Of a stretch of 64,000 nt of DNA, positions 11,666 through 22,404 are shown piece by piece (positions within the stretch are counted from its first letter, which is position 1; each line of letters begins with the position of its first letter). The position numbers and the translations under genes are program-made. This DNA comes from Aedes albopictus. Lineage: Eukaryota > Arthropoda > Insecta > Diptera > Culicidae. The DNA lies in the NCBI RefSeq assembly GCF_035046485.1, contig NC_085138.1:335441312-335505311 (forward strand), given 5' to 3'. The notes under the pieces are model-generated. The model was given only the letters and a program-made list of their open reading frames with translations. It did no database searches and had not been told where the DNA came from.

Positions 11666-11857
11666 GGGTGACGAAGGGTATTATCGGCCGGTTTGTTCTC
11701 TTCGTCATGGGGGGTTTTTGTGGGCCAAATTGCCTGAAATTTGGGCATATAACTCAGCTTGGTTGGGAAGGACTTGAAGCCAACTCTGAGTTCATCAGGT
11801 TTCAAAAAAACCCCCATGACGAAGAGAACAAAACTGCCGAAAATACGTAAGTTCCCC
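11666..11857. mobile_element. TA-flanked palindromic MITE, 192 bp
   Basis: Inverted arms at 11684-11719 and 11804-11840 share the run TTTGTTCTCTTCGTCATGGG with few differences. The outer ends are GGGTGACG... and ...TTCCCC, and TA lies at both sides (11664-11665, 11858-11859). Size, TA duplication and lack of coding capacity fit a Tc1/mariner-type MITE. Confidence 0.65.
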
Positions 11858-11859
11858 TA

Positions 11860-14144
11860 TAAGCATCTCCTAGGTTTACTTTCTCATAATTGGTTTCTAC
11901 TTCTATACAAAACTAGCAATAACGCCTTAACAATCAGCCATAACTCATTTTTATGATATTATAGTCCCAGACCTGAAACCTAATGTCCCATTACTTATGC
12001 ACCTAATTAGTCCCATCGGATCTATTGCCGTTATCAGTTATACCCAAAACGCACAATCCTGTTAAAATTATCAAAACACACATTTGAGATAAAAGAAAAG
12101 TAAGATCAACGCAGTCATTCGTCCTTTGTAGCACGTTGCTCCTCATAACACGCGTCCTTAATCGCATTCAAAGCATGAAATTGAACCGTCCGTCGCTGCG
12201 CTGCACTAATGAAAGGAAGGAATCCGATTTGTTCAATACGTCTGAAAAGTGTTACAAAGGGAAGCTCCGACCGTAGCACCGGCCCGAAACTAATTGACTT
12301 TAATCGTATACCGAGAATCTTCACGCCATCACTACCATCACTACCGATGCGATGGTTGCTGCTGCCGTTTCGTTGCGTTGTTGGTACCTACGGATGTAGA
12401 AATTTGTTGCTTCTGCCGCCGAAGCACCCGATCCCAACTATTAATAAAAAATGAAAGCAAAAGATCCTCCGAGGCAAAGAGAGGGAAGCCTATCGGATCG
12501 GCTTAATGATTCAGGCGTGAATCCTCAATTTTCCACGGTGGCAGACCTGAATGGGTGACACAGAACCGACACAGTCCCGTCCAATGGCAACAGTCACCAT
12601 CATCCACTAGTTGGAGGGATTCCAAAATGTTGGGTAGGTATCGATTGATCGACGGAAGAAGGCTGCCTAATGAGAATGGAATTTCGGAACGATTTCAATT
12701 TGAAGTGAAATCCGTTTCCAATTTTAAGTCGGTATTCCTTGGGGAGGGAGCGAGCGATAATAGAAAAGGGACTGGTGCGTTTGGTAACGAACTAGGTTCA
12801 GTTTTGAGATTGAATAGTGGAACTGAGCGAGTGTGCAAACATTCTGTTTGACAATTACATATCTATTGCAAATCTGAAAATCCACTATTTCCAGTTGAGT
12901 AGTAGCGTGTTTACTGATACACTGTATTTAAAAACTACGTGCTCAATATTCATAATCAAAACTTGACATAGCTGATTAGATACGATTCTTGAGCAATTTT
13001 TGTTCTTCGCAATATGTTTCACAAGCATACGTACAAGCGTCCCAGGTAACCAAAAAGCATTTAAATAAGCTGTATTTCAGCTATAAAACTGTACTATATC
13101 TGCTTGCTGCCGTTCGACTGCTCAACATTAGCAATTTGAATGCCGCTTAAAGTCTGACAGCTGTTATGTAGCATTTCAAATACACAATATTTTTTGATTA
13201 ACAAGTATCACAACTGCTACTTTATTGCCATACAACTGCGAAGAGAGATGACTGAAGTTAAAACTGCTACACATTTCAACTTTTTAATTTATGTGCCATG
13301 GCTGTAGGCGCCATTACCATTTAATTTAGACGATCTATCCTATCATTTAATAGTTCCAATGAAGCAAACCAATGGGAGATCAAATCTTTTCCAAATAAAG
13401 CCCATGGTTGGTTTCTTATGGCCTCGTGTATAATGTGAACTAACTGGTGGTGTGGTACTCAAGCCTTTAAAGTTTAATAGATCAAAAAATCAATGCTCAT
13501 TATCTGATCATTTATAGCTTATCCTGTAGCGCGGTTCAGCATCATCATCAGCCAGAGGATCGTGGGATCGAATCCAAATATCAGCGGGATCAGCAAGAAA
13601 AAAAAAACAACCTCAAAAGTTGCACAGGAGAATATGAGTTAACAGAGAAAGGGAAGAATATGAAGCGCCTAAAATGACCAGGGGAAAATATTTTTGTTTT
13701 TATTTTTGATAATTTGGGGGATAGGAAAGATCAGCTAGTAATCAGCCGTATATTGGGCCAAAACCTGAATTTAATTAGCACTTATGGCGCATATACGGCA
13801 GATTAGCATTGAATGACCTGCAGTGAAGGCACATGTAGTGCTAAATAAATGCAAGTTTAACTGTTTATTGATTACCTGTATTGACATAGCAGTTTTTCAG
13901 CGTTATGGCTCCTTGCAGATTGCCTCGCATTGCCATCAATATTATATGATACTTGGCCCTTTGCCGTAGGCACTCCAAACAAGTTCCAAAAAAAGGTTGG
14001 TTGTGTTTAATTTGTTCATTTATTGTAATACTGCTTCATCGAAGCAGTAGTTATTTTTTATGTCAGCTACGAAATCCTCTTAAAAGAGCAATCGATCGGT
14101 AGCTGTAAAGCATGAAATATTGTCGTATTGTTCCCTAGTACATC
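11860..14144. other. Unassigned AT-rich sequence
   Basis: I see no convincing gene. The CCCAGGTAACCAAAAAGC at about 13041 resembles the end of a mosquito MITE, but the partner end was not found. At 13560-13580, GGGATCGAATCC followed further on by an A-run resembles the B box and tail of a truncated tRNA-derived SINE. The ORFs at 12209-12506 and 12555-12851 have no recognised domain. Confidence 0.25.
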
Positions 14145-15668
14145 TGAAAGAATTTCCGTCATCTGTCACCTAAAACGAATGAGTTCGTGGGAAGTTATCA
14201 AGCCGGCTTCATCGACGGCCGGTCGACAACGGACCAGATGTTAACCGTACGACAGTGTCGACCGCGCAGAGCTATGGAGAATCATGGACGAAAACGGCTT
14301 TCCTGGGAAGCTGACTAGACTGATTAAAGCAACGAGAGATGGTGTGCAAAACTGCGTCAGGGTTTCGGGTGAACTATCCAGTTCATTCGAATCTCGCTGG
14401 GGACTGTGACAAGGTGATAGACTCTCATGCCTACTCTTCAACATCGCTCTGGAAGGTGTGATGCGACGAGCTGGGCTCTACATCCAGGGGAACGATTTTC
14501 ACAAAATCCGGACAATTTGTGTGCTTTGCGGACGACATGGACATTATTGCAAGAACATTTGGAACGGTGGCAGGGCTGTACACCGCCTAAAACGCGAAGC
14601 AGCAAAGGTCGGACTGGTGGTGAATGCCTCAAAAACAAAGTACATGCTGGTAGGCGGAAACGAACACAACCGGATCCGTCTGGTTAGTAGGGGAGACTGA
14701 GGAGACTTGATCCCTGGGGAGACTTGTTCCCCCCATATTTGCTCGGAATCAAAAACATTTTTCTTCTAGCATATTTTTTTTCAAAACTACTCCTGGACAA
14801 ACGACTATGTTTTGGCTACAAGTGATTTCGATTGTACATTGTACATTGCATTATTTTTTAACGGCTGATAGTTTGTTTTCAGTCCTTCAGAAATCTTTTA
14901 GGCGATCCCGAAAAATCTCAAAAACTTTGTGAAAATTGAACTAAATGGTGTCAACATTTCACAGCACATTGTTTAAATAAAATACTTTCAAACTTATTTA
15001 TCCAAATAAGGCTGTTGTTTACATATTTTAATTAATTCAGCTTAGTATACACAACAGTGATATGGGGAGACTTGATCCCTCGAGGATTACACACACATTG
15101 TACATGTGAAAAATAAAATTCTATTCGGAAACCTCTATTTACTTGGAATTCTAGTCTATTCAACGATAAAATGTGTCAGATAATTATAACTTTAGTACAA
15201 ACCAAGAAAAAGGGGATCAAGTCTCCCCATTTTTAAAATCCAGCATATCCTTAAAAATGTTAGGAAATCTTAAAATTTCAAACACTCCATATTCATCGGA
15301 AATACAAGAAAACTCGGAAAGAAAATGAATAGGGAGACTCTGGAATTATTTTCCCTTTAAATGAACCATGTGCTCAAAGGGGGATCAAGTGTCACCCATG
15401 TTTGAAAAATACATCATAAGACATGCCTCCATAAAAACACAGTTTCGAAAACTTTAACAATAATTTAAAGGCCTTCTGTTGTGTATAAACTTGCAATAGA
15501 TGTTTACCTGCCATTTTGTACGGAAATCGGATCTAGTTTTGTGTTTTTTCTCAAAGTTTCAGGAAAATTAAGAAAAAGGGATCAAGTCTCCCCTCCCCAG
15601 TCTCCCCTAATGTTACGATAGACGGGGATACTTTCGAGGTGGTGGAGGAATTCGTCTACCTCGGATCT
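14145..15668 (+). pseudogene. RTE-1 LINE fragment (reverse transcriptase), plus strand
   Basis: From about 14145 the plus strand matches the RT palm region of the RTE-1 element on the opposite strand at 15710-17911: the SPKTNEF segment, the GFIDGRSTTDQ segment, then ELWRIMDENGFPGKL, LLFNIALEGV and FADDMDII. About 80 bp is missing near 14246-14250, between the TDQ segment and the SIDRAEL segment. The copy is split by the 918-bp element at 14690-15607 and resumes for 61 bp up to 15668, where it abuts the 3' end of the minus-strand copy. It is dead. Confidence 0.8.
14690..15607. mobile_element. TA-flanked element with GGGGAGACTTGATCCC repeats, 918 bp
   Basis: The element sits inside RTE-1 with TA on both sides (14688-14689 and 15608-15609); removing it and one TA restores the LINE sequence seen in the sister copies. 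The ends are inverted: GGGGAGACTG at the left and CAGTCTCCCC at the right. The motif GGGGAGACTTGATCCC or its complement, with small changes, recurs subterminally and internally (near 14703, 15064, 15215, 15379 and 15577). No transposase ORF is visible. The duplication fits the Tc1/mariner superfamily; the repeated motif could be a transposase-binding site. Confidence 0.75.
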
Positions 15669-15709
15669 GACAACATCATTCATTTCATTTATTTAGTATT
15701 ACATCAAAT

Positions 15710-17911
15710 TCAAGATAAAACTGAATCAACAATATTTCTCCATAACACACGGTTCGTGGCTGCCGCTCTCCATCCTCGGTTGCGCCCAATGCTCGCCAGG
15801 TCACGCTCCACCTGGTCCGCCCATCGTGCTCTCTGCGCTCCACGCCTTCTTGTGCCAACCGGATCAGTTGCAAACACCAGCTTTGCAGGGTTGTTGTCCG
15901 GCATTCTTGCAACATGCCCTGCCCACCGTATCCTTCCGGCTTTGGCCACCTTCTGGATGCTCGGTTTGCCGTAAAGTGCAGCGAGCTCGTGGTTCATTCT
16001 TCTCCGCCATACACCGTTCTCCTGCACACCGCTGAAGATCGTCCTTAGCACGCGTCGCTCGAAAACTCCGAGTGCTTGCAGGTCCTCCTCGAGCATGGTC
16101 CATGTCTCGTGCCCGTAGAGGATCGCCGGTCTTATTAGCGTTTTGTACATGGTGCATTTGGTGCGTGAGTGAATCTTTTTCGACCGCAGTTTCTTCTGGA
16201 GCCCGTAGTAGGCCCGACTTCCACTGATGATGCGCCTCCGAATTTCACGGCTCACGTTGTTGTCAGCCGTCAGTAAGGATCCGAGGTAGACGAATTCCTC
16301 CACCACCTCGAAAGTATCCCCGTCTATCGTAACATTACTACCCAGACGGATCCGGTCGTTTTCGGTTCCGCCTACCAGCATGTACTTTGTTTTTGAGGCA
16401 TTCACCACCAGTCCGACCTTTGCTGCTTCGCGTTTCAGGCGGGTGTACAGCTCTGCCACCGTTCCAAATGTTCTGGCAATAATGTCCATGTCGTCCGCAA
16501 AGCACACAAATTGTCCGGATTTTGTGAAAATCGTTCCCCGGCTGTTGAGCCCGGCTCGCCGCATCACACCTTCCAGAGCGATGTTGAAGAGTAGGCATGA
16601 GAGTCCATCACCTTGTCGCAGTCCCCGGCGAGATTTGAATGAACTAGATAGTTCACCCGAAACCCTTACGCAGTTTTGCACACCGTCCATCGTCGCTTTA
16701 ATCAGTCTAGTCAGCTTCCCAGGAAAGCCGTTTTCGTCCATGATTCTCCATAGCTCTGCGCGGTCGATACTGTCGTATGCCGCTTTGAAGTCGATGAACA
16801 GGTGATGCGTTTTGACCAGGTATTCACGGCATTTCTGGAGGATTTGCCGTACGGTAAAGATCTGGTCCGTTATCGACCGGCCATCGATGAAGCCGGCTTG
16901 GTAACTTCCCACGAACTCATTAGTTTTAGGTGACAGACGACGGAAGATGATCTGGGATAGCACTTTGTAGGCAGCATTCAAAATAGTAATGGCCCTGAAG
17001 TTCTCACATTCCAAATGGTCGCCTTTCTTGTGAATGGGGCAGATTACCCCTTCCTTCCACTCCTCCGGTAGCTGTTCGGTTTCCCAGATCCTGACTATCA
17101 GCCGATGCAGACAGGTGGCCAACTTTTCTGGGCCCATCTTGATGAGTTCAGCTGCGATACCGTCCTTACCAGCTGCTTTGTTAGTTTTGAACTGGTGAAT
17201 GGCATCCTTAACTTCCCTCAGCGTGGGAGTTGGTTCATTTCCGTCCTCCGCTGCACTGGCGTCGTCGTTTCCTCTGTTGCCGTGGGCTCCCGTGCCTACG
17301 TTCTCCACGCCGTTCAGGTGCTGATCGATGTGCTGCTTCCACCTTTCGATCACCTCACGTCCGTCCGTCAAGAGGCCTCCGTCTTTATCCCTGCATATTT
17401 CGGCTCGCGGCACCAAGCCGTTGCGGGATGCGTTGAGCTTCTGATAGAACTTCCGTGTTTCTTGGGAACGGCACAGCAGTTCCATTTCTTCACACTCCGC
17501 TTCTTCCAGGCGGCGCTTTTTCTCCCGAAAGAGGCGGGTCTGCTGTTTCCGCTTCTGTTTATAACGTTCCACGTTCTGTCGAGTCCCTTGCTGCAGCATT
17601 ACCGCCCTCGCTGCATTCTTCTCCTCCAAAACCGTTCTGCACTCTTCGTCGAACCATTCGTTCCGTCGATTCCGTTCCACGTACCCGATGGTGCTCTCGG
17701 CTGCGTCGTTGATGGCTGCTTTCACTGTACTCCAGCAGTCCTCTAGAGGGGCCTCATCGAGCTCGCCCTCGTCTGGCAACGCGGCCTCGAGATTCTGCGC
17801 GTATGTTGAGGCGACATCCGGTTGCTTCAGTCGCTCTAGATTGTACCGTGGCGGTCGGCGGTACCGTACATTGTTGATGACGGAGAGTTTTGGGCACACT
17901 TTGACCATCAC
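15710..17911 (-). CDS. RTE-1 reverse transcriptase ORF, 733 aa
   Basis: The open frame begins inside the linker after the endonuclease, so the ATG at 17911 is not the native start. Residues 1-240 are a charged linker with a basic coiled region (about 100-145). RT spans about 285-515: ICPIHKKGD near 290, SYQAGFIDGRS near 336-345, LFIDFKAAYDSID near 371-383, the GLRQGDGLS block at 430-438 and the catalytic FADD at 471-474. A thumb region and the conserved RWAGHVARM near 665 complete the C-terminus. This is the best-preserved RT in the window. The antisense strand shows several long ORFs that are shadows. Upstream, the same frame is broken by a TAA at 18061-18059. Confidence 0.8.
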   Translation of the reverse strand: MMVKVCPKLSVINNVRYRRPPRYNLERLKQPDVASTYAQNLEAALPDEGELDEAPLEDCWSTVKAAINDAAESTIGYVERNRRNEWFDEECRTVLEEKNAARAVMLQQGTRQNVERYKQKRKQQTRLFREKKRRLEEAECEEMELLCRSQETRKFYQKLNASRNGLVPRAEICRDKDGGLLTDGREVIERWKQHIDQHLNGVENVGTGAHGNRGNDDASAAEDGNEPTPTLREVKDAIHQFKTNKAAGKDGIAAELIKMGPEKLATCLHRLIVRIWETEQLPEEWKEGVICPIHKKGDHLECENFRAITILNAAYKVLSQIIFRRLSPKTNEFVGSYQAGFIDGRSITDQIFTVRQILQKCREYLVKTHHLFIDFKAAYDSIDRAELWRIMDENGFPGKLTRLIKATMDGVQNCVRVSGELSSSFKSRRGLRQGDGLSCLLFNIALEGVMRRAGLNSRGTIFTKSGQFVCFADDMDIIARTFGTVAELYTRLKREAAKVGLVVNASKTKYMLVGGTENDRIRLGSNVTIDGDTFEVVEEFVYLGSLLTADNNVSREIRRRIISGSRAYYGLQKKLRSKKIHSRTKCTMYKTLIRPAILYGHETWTMLEEDLQALGVFERRVLRTIFSGVQENGVWRRRMNHELAALYGKPSIQKVAKAGRIRWAGHVARMPDNNPAKLVFATDPVGTRRRGAQRARWADQVERDLASIGRNRGWRAAATNRVLWRNIVDSVLS

Positions 17912-18700
17912 CAGATAGTGGTGGGAGTCGATGTTGGCGCCACGATAGGTCCTGACGTCGATATTGTCGGAGAAGTGCCGTCCGTCAATCAGAACGTGGT
18001 CGATTTGAGATTCCGTCTGCTGTGGTGATCTCCAGGTGTAACGATAAGGGAGGCTGTGTTAGAAAAAGGTGCTACGTATGGCCATATTTTTGGAGGCGGC
18101 GAAATCAATGAGTCGTAGGCCGTTTTCGTTCGTCTGCTGGTGGGCGCTGAACTTACCAATCGTCGGTCTGAATTCCTCCTCCTGGCCTACCTAAGCGTTC
18201 AAATCACCTATGATGATCTTGACGTCGTGGCTTGGGCAGCGATCGTACTCGCGTTCGAGCTGCTCGTGAAATGCGTCCTTGTCATCATCAGTACTTCCGG
18301 AGTGTGGGCTGTGCACGTTTATTATGCTGAAGTTGAAGAATCGGCCTTTGATCCTCAACCTGCACATTCTTTCGTCGATCGGCCACCAACCGATCACGCG
18401 CCTCTGCATATCACCCATCACGATGAAAGCTGTTCCCAGCTCGCGTGTGTTGCCGCAACTCTGGTAGATGGTATGATTACCTCTAAACGTTCGCACCATG
18501 GATCCTGTCCAACACACCTCCTGCAGCGCTACGATGCCGAACCCGCGGTCCTTCAGTAGATCGGCGAGTATGCGGGTGCTCCCAATGAAGTTTAGAGATC
18601 GGCAGTTCTACGTACCGAGTTTCCAATCGCAAGTCCTTTTTGTTCGCTGGGGTCGTTGCCGTTGGTCTCGGTTCGTATTATTCTGTTGCTGATTTTCCGT
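17912..18700 (-). pseudogene. RTE-1 endonuclease, broken
   Basis: The AP-endonuclease domain can be followed through an N-terminal motif whose Trp codon is now TAG (18610-18608), then ALQEVCWTGS, GRFFNFSIINVHSP, IIIGDLNA, a TAG at 18193-18191, GLRLIDFAA, a TAA at 18061-18059, SQIDHVLIDGRHF and NIDSDHYLV. The order of catalytic motifs (N, E, D-N, SDH) is that of LINE apurinic endonucleases. The TAA after STFF also occurs in the copy at 53701. Confidence 0.75.
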
Positions 18701-19072
18701 TACAATGGTTTTTTACGGCTGGCTCGTAGGGCCTGACAGCAACCCCCTACTTTCCGGAGGACCATAGTGCATAGTTGAGCTTAGAGTCTTTCCCTGGCAC
18801 TCGGACGTAGATCAGCCGCCCCTAACATGGGGATCAAACGCTGTTGTGAGCCGCTCCTCCTGGAGAACAGACGCTCAGGTTTGCCGAAGCAAACCCCCCC
18901 TTCCCTGTCAGCCTACGACCAAAGTTCCCACCGGGGTTGGTTACCCGATCTTCCCTAAGGTTGCTCATAGTTTTCGGCCGGTACCGCGTGGAGGTAGGGA
19001 TAGGAGTTGCTGGGCAGAGGCTAGTGGATCACAATGGGATCTGAATTGCGCAGCATACCCAGCCTTTCCGTG
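18701..19072 (-). other. RTE-1 5' untranslated region
   Basis: This GC-rich leader is closely similar to 52684-53100 on the plus strand. It includes the GAACAGACGCTC-like motif that also appears in the RTE-2 leader at about 27750. Confidence 0.6.
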
Positions 19073-19609
19073 CCATTGTGATCTAGAGCATCTGAAATAA
19101 TTACAACAAAGTTCATTGATACTACTAATGCTCTCGTACGACGAAGATCACAAAACTGTGGCATGTGTATTATTGTAATGACGTCTTGTATGTTGTCTTC
19201 AAAATAGGTACCACAACATCAATGACTTCATCTGACCAATCATTTTCGCAGGCTTTTGCATCACTGCGATGACTTCTATGAAATTTTCTACGAAACTCCA
19301 AGACAACAGGCTACAAAGTGCATCTGTTTGGGTGTTCGGCGGTGAACCCAAAACGTATAGGCGCAACAATAGACTAAGGGAACGGGTAGTGGGACCAATT
19401 CCAGAAAAGAGCACGCAGGAAAAATACTCTTCTGCTGCTAATGTCGAAATGTTTATTCTCGACTGGCTTACAATCGTTTGGTGGATTCGGTCTTCCATGC
19501 TGGTAATGACGATCTTTGGATCAGTTGTCCTCATTTAATAAGCCGTGGACCCCATCTATAGATATGATTGTGGTTGTTAACGATGTTGCTGATCCGTATT
19601 GCTCTAAAG
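19073..19609. other. Unassigned spacer
   Basis: Two overlapping ORFs on opposite strands (19534-19199 minus, 19269-19538 plus) have no recognised domain. I see no repeat structure. Confidence 0.25.
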
Positions 19610-21740
19610 TTGCTCTAAAGGAATTCCTCTAGGAATCCGTCAAGGAATTTAAAAAATCTTCAGGTAATCCTAAACAAATTCTTGTGTGAATCCCTGGAAA
19701 AGATAATGGATGGATTTTTGAAATTTTCTACCGAACCCCTGCATATTTTTTTATAGATCCCGAGAGGATTTTTTTTAAGAAATCACTACAAGAATTCTCG
19801 GAGCAATTCCTGAAAGAACTTTCGGAGCAATACCTGAAGGAATTCCTGGAGAAATTCCTGGAGGAATCCTTAGAGCAACTATGGGTGGAATCCCTGGAAA
19901 AAAAATCGGAAGAAATAGCTTGAGGAATCTCTGGAGAAATTCCTAGATAAAGTTTTGGATGAATGCTTGAAGGAATTCCTGGAGAAATCCCCAGACGGAT
20001 TCTTAGAGAAATCCGTGAAGCAATTCCTAGAGGAATCTCTGGAGAAAATCCTGGAGAAACTTCTGGACAAAATCCTTGTGGAACTTCTGGAGAAATTTCT
20101 GAAGGAAAAATTGCAGAATTTCGTGGAGGCATCTCTGGAGCAATCCCTGGTTAAATTCCTGGTGGAGTTTATAGAGGAATTTCGGGAAGGACCTCTGGAA
20201 GAATTCCCGGAGAACTCCCTGGTGGGATTCCTGGATGGATCCGTGGAAGAATTCCTAAAGGAATTTCTGCATGAATAGCTGGAGGAAACCCTGGAGGAAT
20301 CCCTGGAGGAATTCCAGGAGAAATTCCTGGATGACTTCCTGGAGCAAACCCTGGAAGAAATGCTGAAGGAATCCCTGAAGGAATTCCTGGAGGATACTTT
20401 AAAGGAATTCTGAAAGGAATCCCTGGAGAAATTTCTGTAAAAACCTTTTGAGGAGTTCCTGAAGGAATCCTTAGGGAAATTGTTGGAGAAATTCTTGAAC
20501 AAAATTTCTATGGGAATTCTTGGAAAAATCCCTAGAGGAATTTCTGGAGGAATCACTGGAGCAATTTCTGAAAGAACCTCAGGAGGAATACCTGAAGAAA
20601 TTACTGAACGACTTTCTGAAGGGATTCTTGGAGGATTTCCTGTAGAAATTCCTGAAGTAACTGCTGTAGGAACTTCCGGGGGATTTCTGCATCAATTCAT
20701 GATGAAATTCCTGGAAGAATTCCTGAAGAAATACCTGGGATAATTCCTGGAGCAATTCTTGATGGAATTCCTGGAGAAGTTCCTGGAGGAATACCTGGTA
20801 TAATGCCTAGATAAATTCCGGAAGATATTCCTGGGGAAATTACTGAAACAATCTCTGGAAGTTTTCTTTAAGCACTCCTGATGAAATCATTGAAGGAATT
20901 ATTAGAGGAATCTCAGGGAGAATACATGCAGGAATCCCTGCAGGTAATTCCTGGTGGAATTCTGAAAGGTATTCCTGGAGAAGTCTCTAAATGAAACCCT
21001 GGAGGAATTCCTATAGAAATCGTGGAGGTATGCCTGGAGCTATTCCTAAAGGAATTCCTGGTGTGATTTTTTAAGCAACCTCTAGAGGATTCCGTAGAGA
21101 AATTACTGAAGGAATGCCTGGAGGAACCTCTGAAGAAATTCCTGGAGAAATCTTTTAAGAAACTCCTTGAGAAATCTCTAGAGAATACCTGGAGGAACCT
21201 GTGGAAGACTTTTTTAGAGAAACCCCTGCAGGAATTCCCAGAGGGATCCTGGAAGATTTCCTGGGGGAGATTCTGGAGGAATCCCTTGTGGAATTCCTGG
21301 AGGAGTCCCAAGAAGAATTCCTGAAGATATCCAAGGATGAATTTCTGATGGAATTCCATGAGAAGTTTCTGAAGAAATCCAGGGAAAGCACTGAAGAAAT
21401 TGCTAAAATGCTTGAGGAAATCCTGAAGGAAACCTAAAAAGATTACGTACAAGAACTCTTGGAGGAATCTCTGCAGTAGTTCCTGAAGAAACTCCAGGAG
21501 GAGTCTCGGAAGCAATCCAAAAAGGAATTATTGATCTTTAGCGAAATTTTTGAAGGAATATATGGAGAAACCTCTGCAGAATTCCTGAAACAATCAGTGG
21601 AGGAACCTCTAAAAATATCACAGGACAAATCCCCGAAGAAATGTCTGGTGGAATATCTAGATGAATTCTTGAAGGAATCTTTGAGGAATCCATAATGGAA
21701 TCACTACAGCAAGCTGTGGAAACAAATCATGGAAGAATTT
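19610..21740. repeat. Second ATTCC minisatellite, 12-bp period, 2.1 kb
   Basis: Diverged units of about 12 bp such as GGAGAAATTCCT and GGAATTCCTGGA fill the segment. Translations show a 4-residue period (for example EKFLEEFL or GISGENPGE), again in several frames at once. Base composition and the ATTCC core match the 3765-9530 array, but the TTCGGAAA half of that unit is absent here, so this is a related sub-family and not a simple copy. Confidence 0.85.
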
Positions 21741-21919
21741 TTCATACTCATATAGTTTACGAAACTAGGAACAAATCTAAAACAGTCATTTTGATTCCTC
21801 GAGACTGAAATACCATAGACACAGGAGAACCTTCAGAAAGCAGTGAAGAGATGTACAAAATCTAATAATTTCGTTCTAAGTGACATACTGTTTAGAAGAA
21901 AATCGACAAGTTCACCGTG

Positions 21920-22102
21920 GGGAGCGGACCTGGAGTGATGGTTAGAACACTTGACTATCACGCCGAGGACCTGGGATCGAATCCCACTCCCAACAAACTC
22001 GCAAAAATGTGGGTTCTTCCTTCGGAAGGGAAGTAAAGCGTGGGTCCCGAGATGAACTAGCCTAGGGCTAAAAATCTCGTTAATACAGATAAAAAAAAAA
22101 AA
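21920..22102 (+). mobile_element. tRNA-derived SINE (Feilai-like) with 12-bp target duplication
   Basis: A Pol III-type promoter is visible: an A-box-like AGTGATGGTTAGAAC and a B box in GGGATCGAATCCC. A tRNA-unrelated body ends CTAAAAATCTCGTTAATAC and an A-rich tail. The flanks carry the 12-bp duplication AAGTTCACCGTG (21908-21919 and 22103-22114). Such an element is copied by a LINE reverse transcriptase in trans. The resemblance to the Aedes Feilai family is from memory of its layout and is not verified. Confidence 0.8.
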
Positions 22103-22370
22103 AAGTTCACCGTGCAAAACTTCACGAAAGGTGTAAATAAAAAAATGTGCGTAACAGCTAATGGAATCAAATCCGTATAAATCTATATGCTGTTGTGTTG
22201 AGTATCACATTTGTCTATAATACGATTTTTCTATGTGTGTCCGGATTTTGGTGAGAGTTGAGGTAAATTCGCCAACGCAGTTTTTAGATAACACCTTCAA
22301 AACAGCCTAGAGTTCAAAAATGTCTACTACATAATTCTACTTTCAGCTCTAATATTGGCCTTATCTTGAT

Positions 22371-22404
22371 CTAATCTAATCTAATCTAATCTAATCTAAT
22401 CTAA
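22371..22404. repeat. CTAAT pentanucleotide microsatellite
   Basis: Nearly seven perfect CTAAT units (TTAGA on the other strand). It is too short and too isolated to be telomeric. Confidence 0.9.

Larger units (their letters stand above)
15669..19072 (-). mobile_element. RTE-1 LINE (JAM1-like), nearly full length
   Basis: The element runs on the minus strand from a 5' untranslated region at about 19072 to an AATG-rich 3' tail at 15669-15690. It encodes an AP-type endonuclease followed by RT and a C-terminal RWAGHVARM segment. The 5' boundary agrees with that of the second copy at 52684: both begin CACGG then AAAGGCTGGG. Endonuclease nicks the target and RT primes on it; elements of the RTE clade often end in short tandem repeats, as here. 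At least three stops interrupt the endonuclease half, so this copy is inactive although RT is open. Confidence 0.8.

Noticed and set aside
17105..17746. 213-aa plus-strand ORF
   Set aside because: It is antisense to the RTE-1 linker; the minus frame carries the conserved motifs.
22371..22404. CTAAT run as interstitial telomere repeat
   Set aside because: The insect telomere unit is TTAGG; this is TTAGA, short and isolated, and dipterans lack the canonical repeat.
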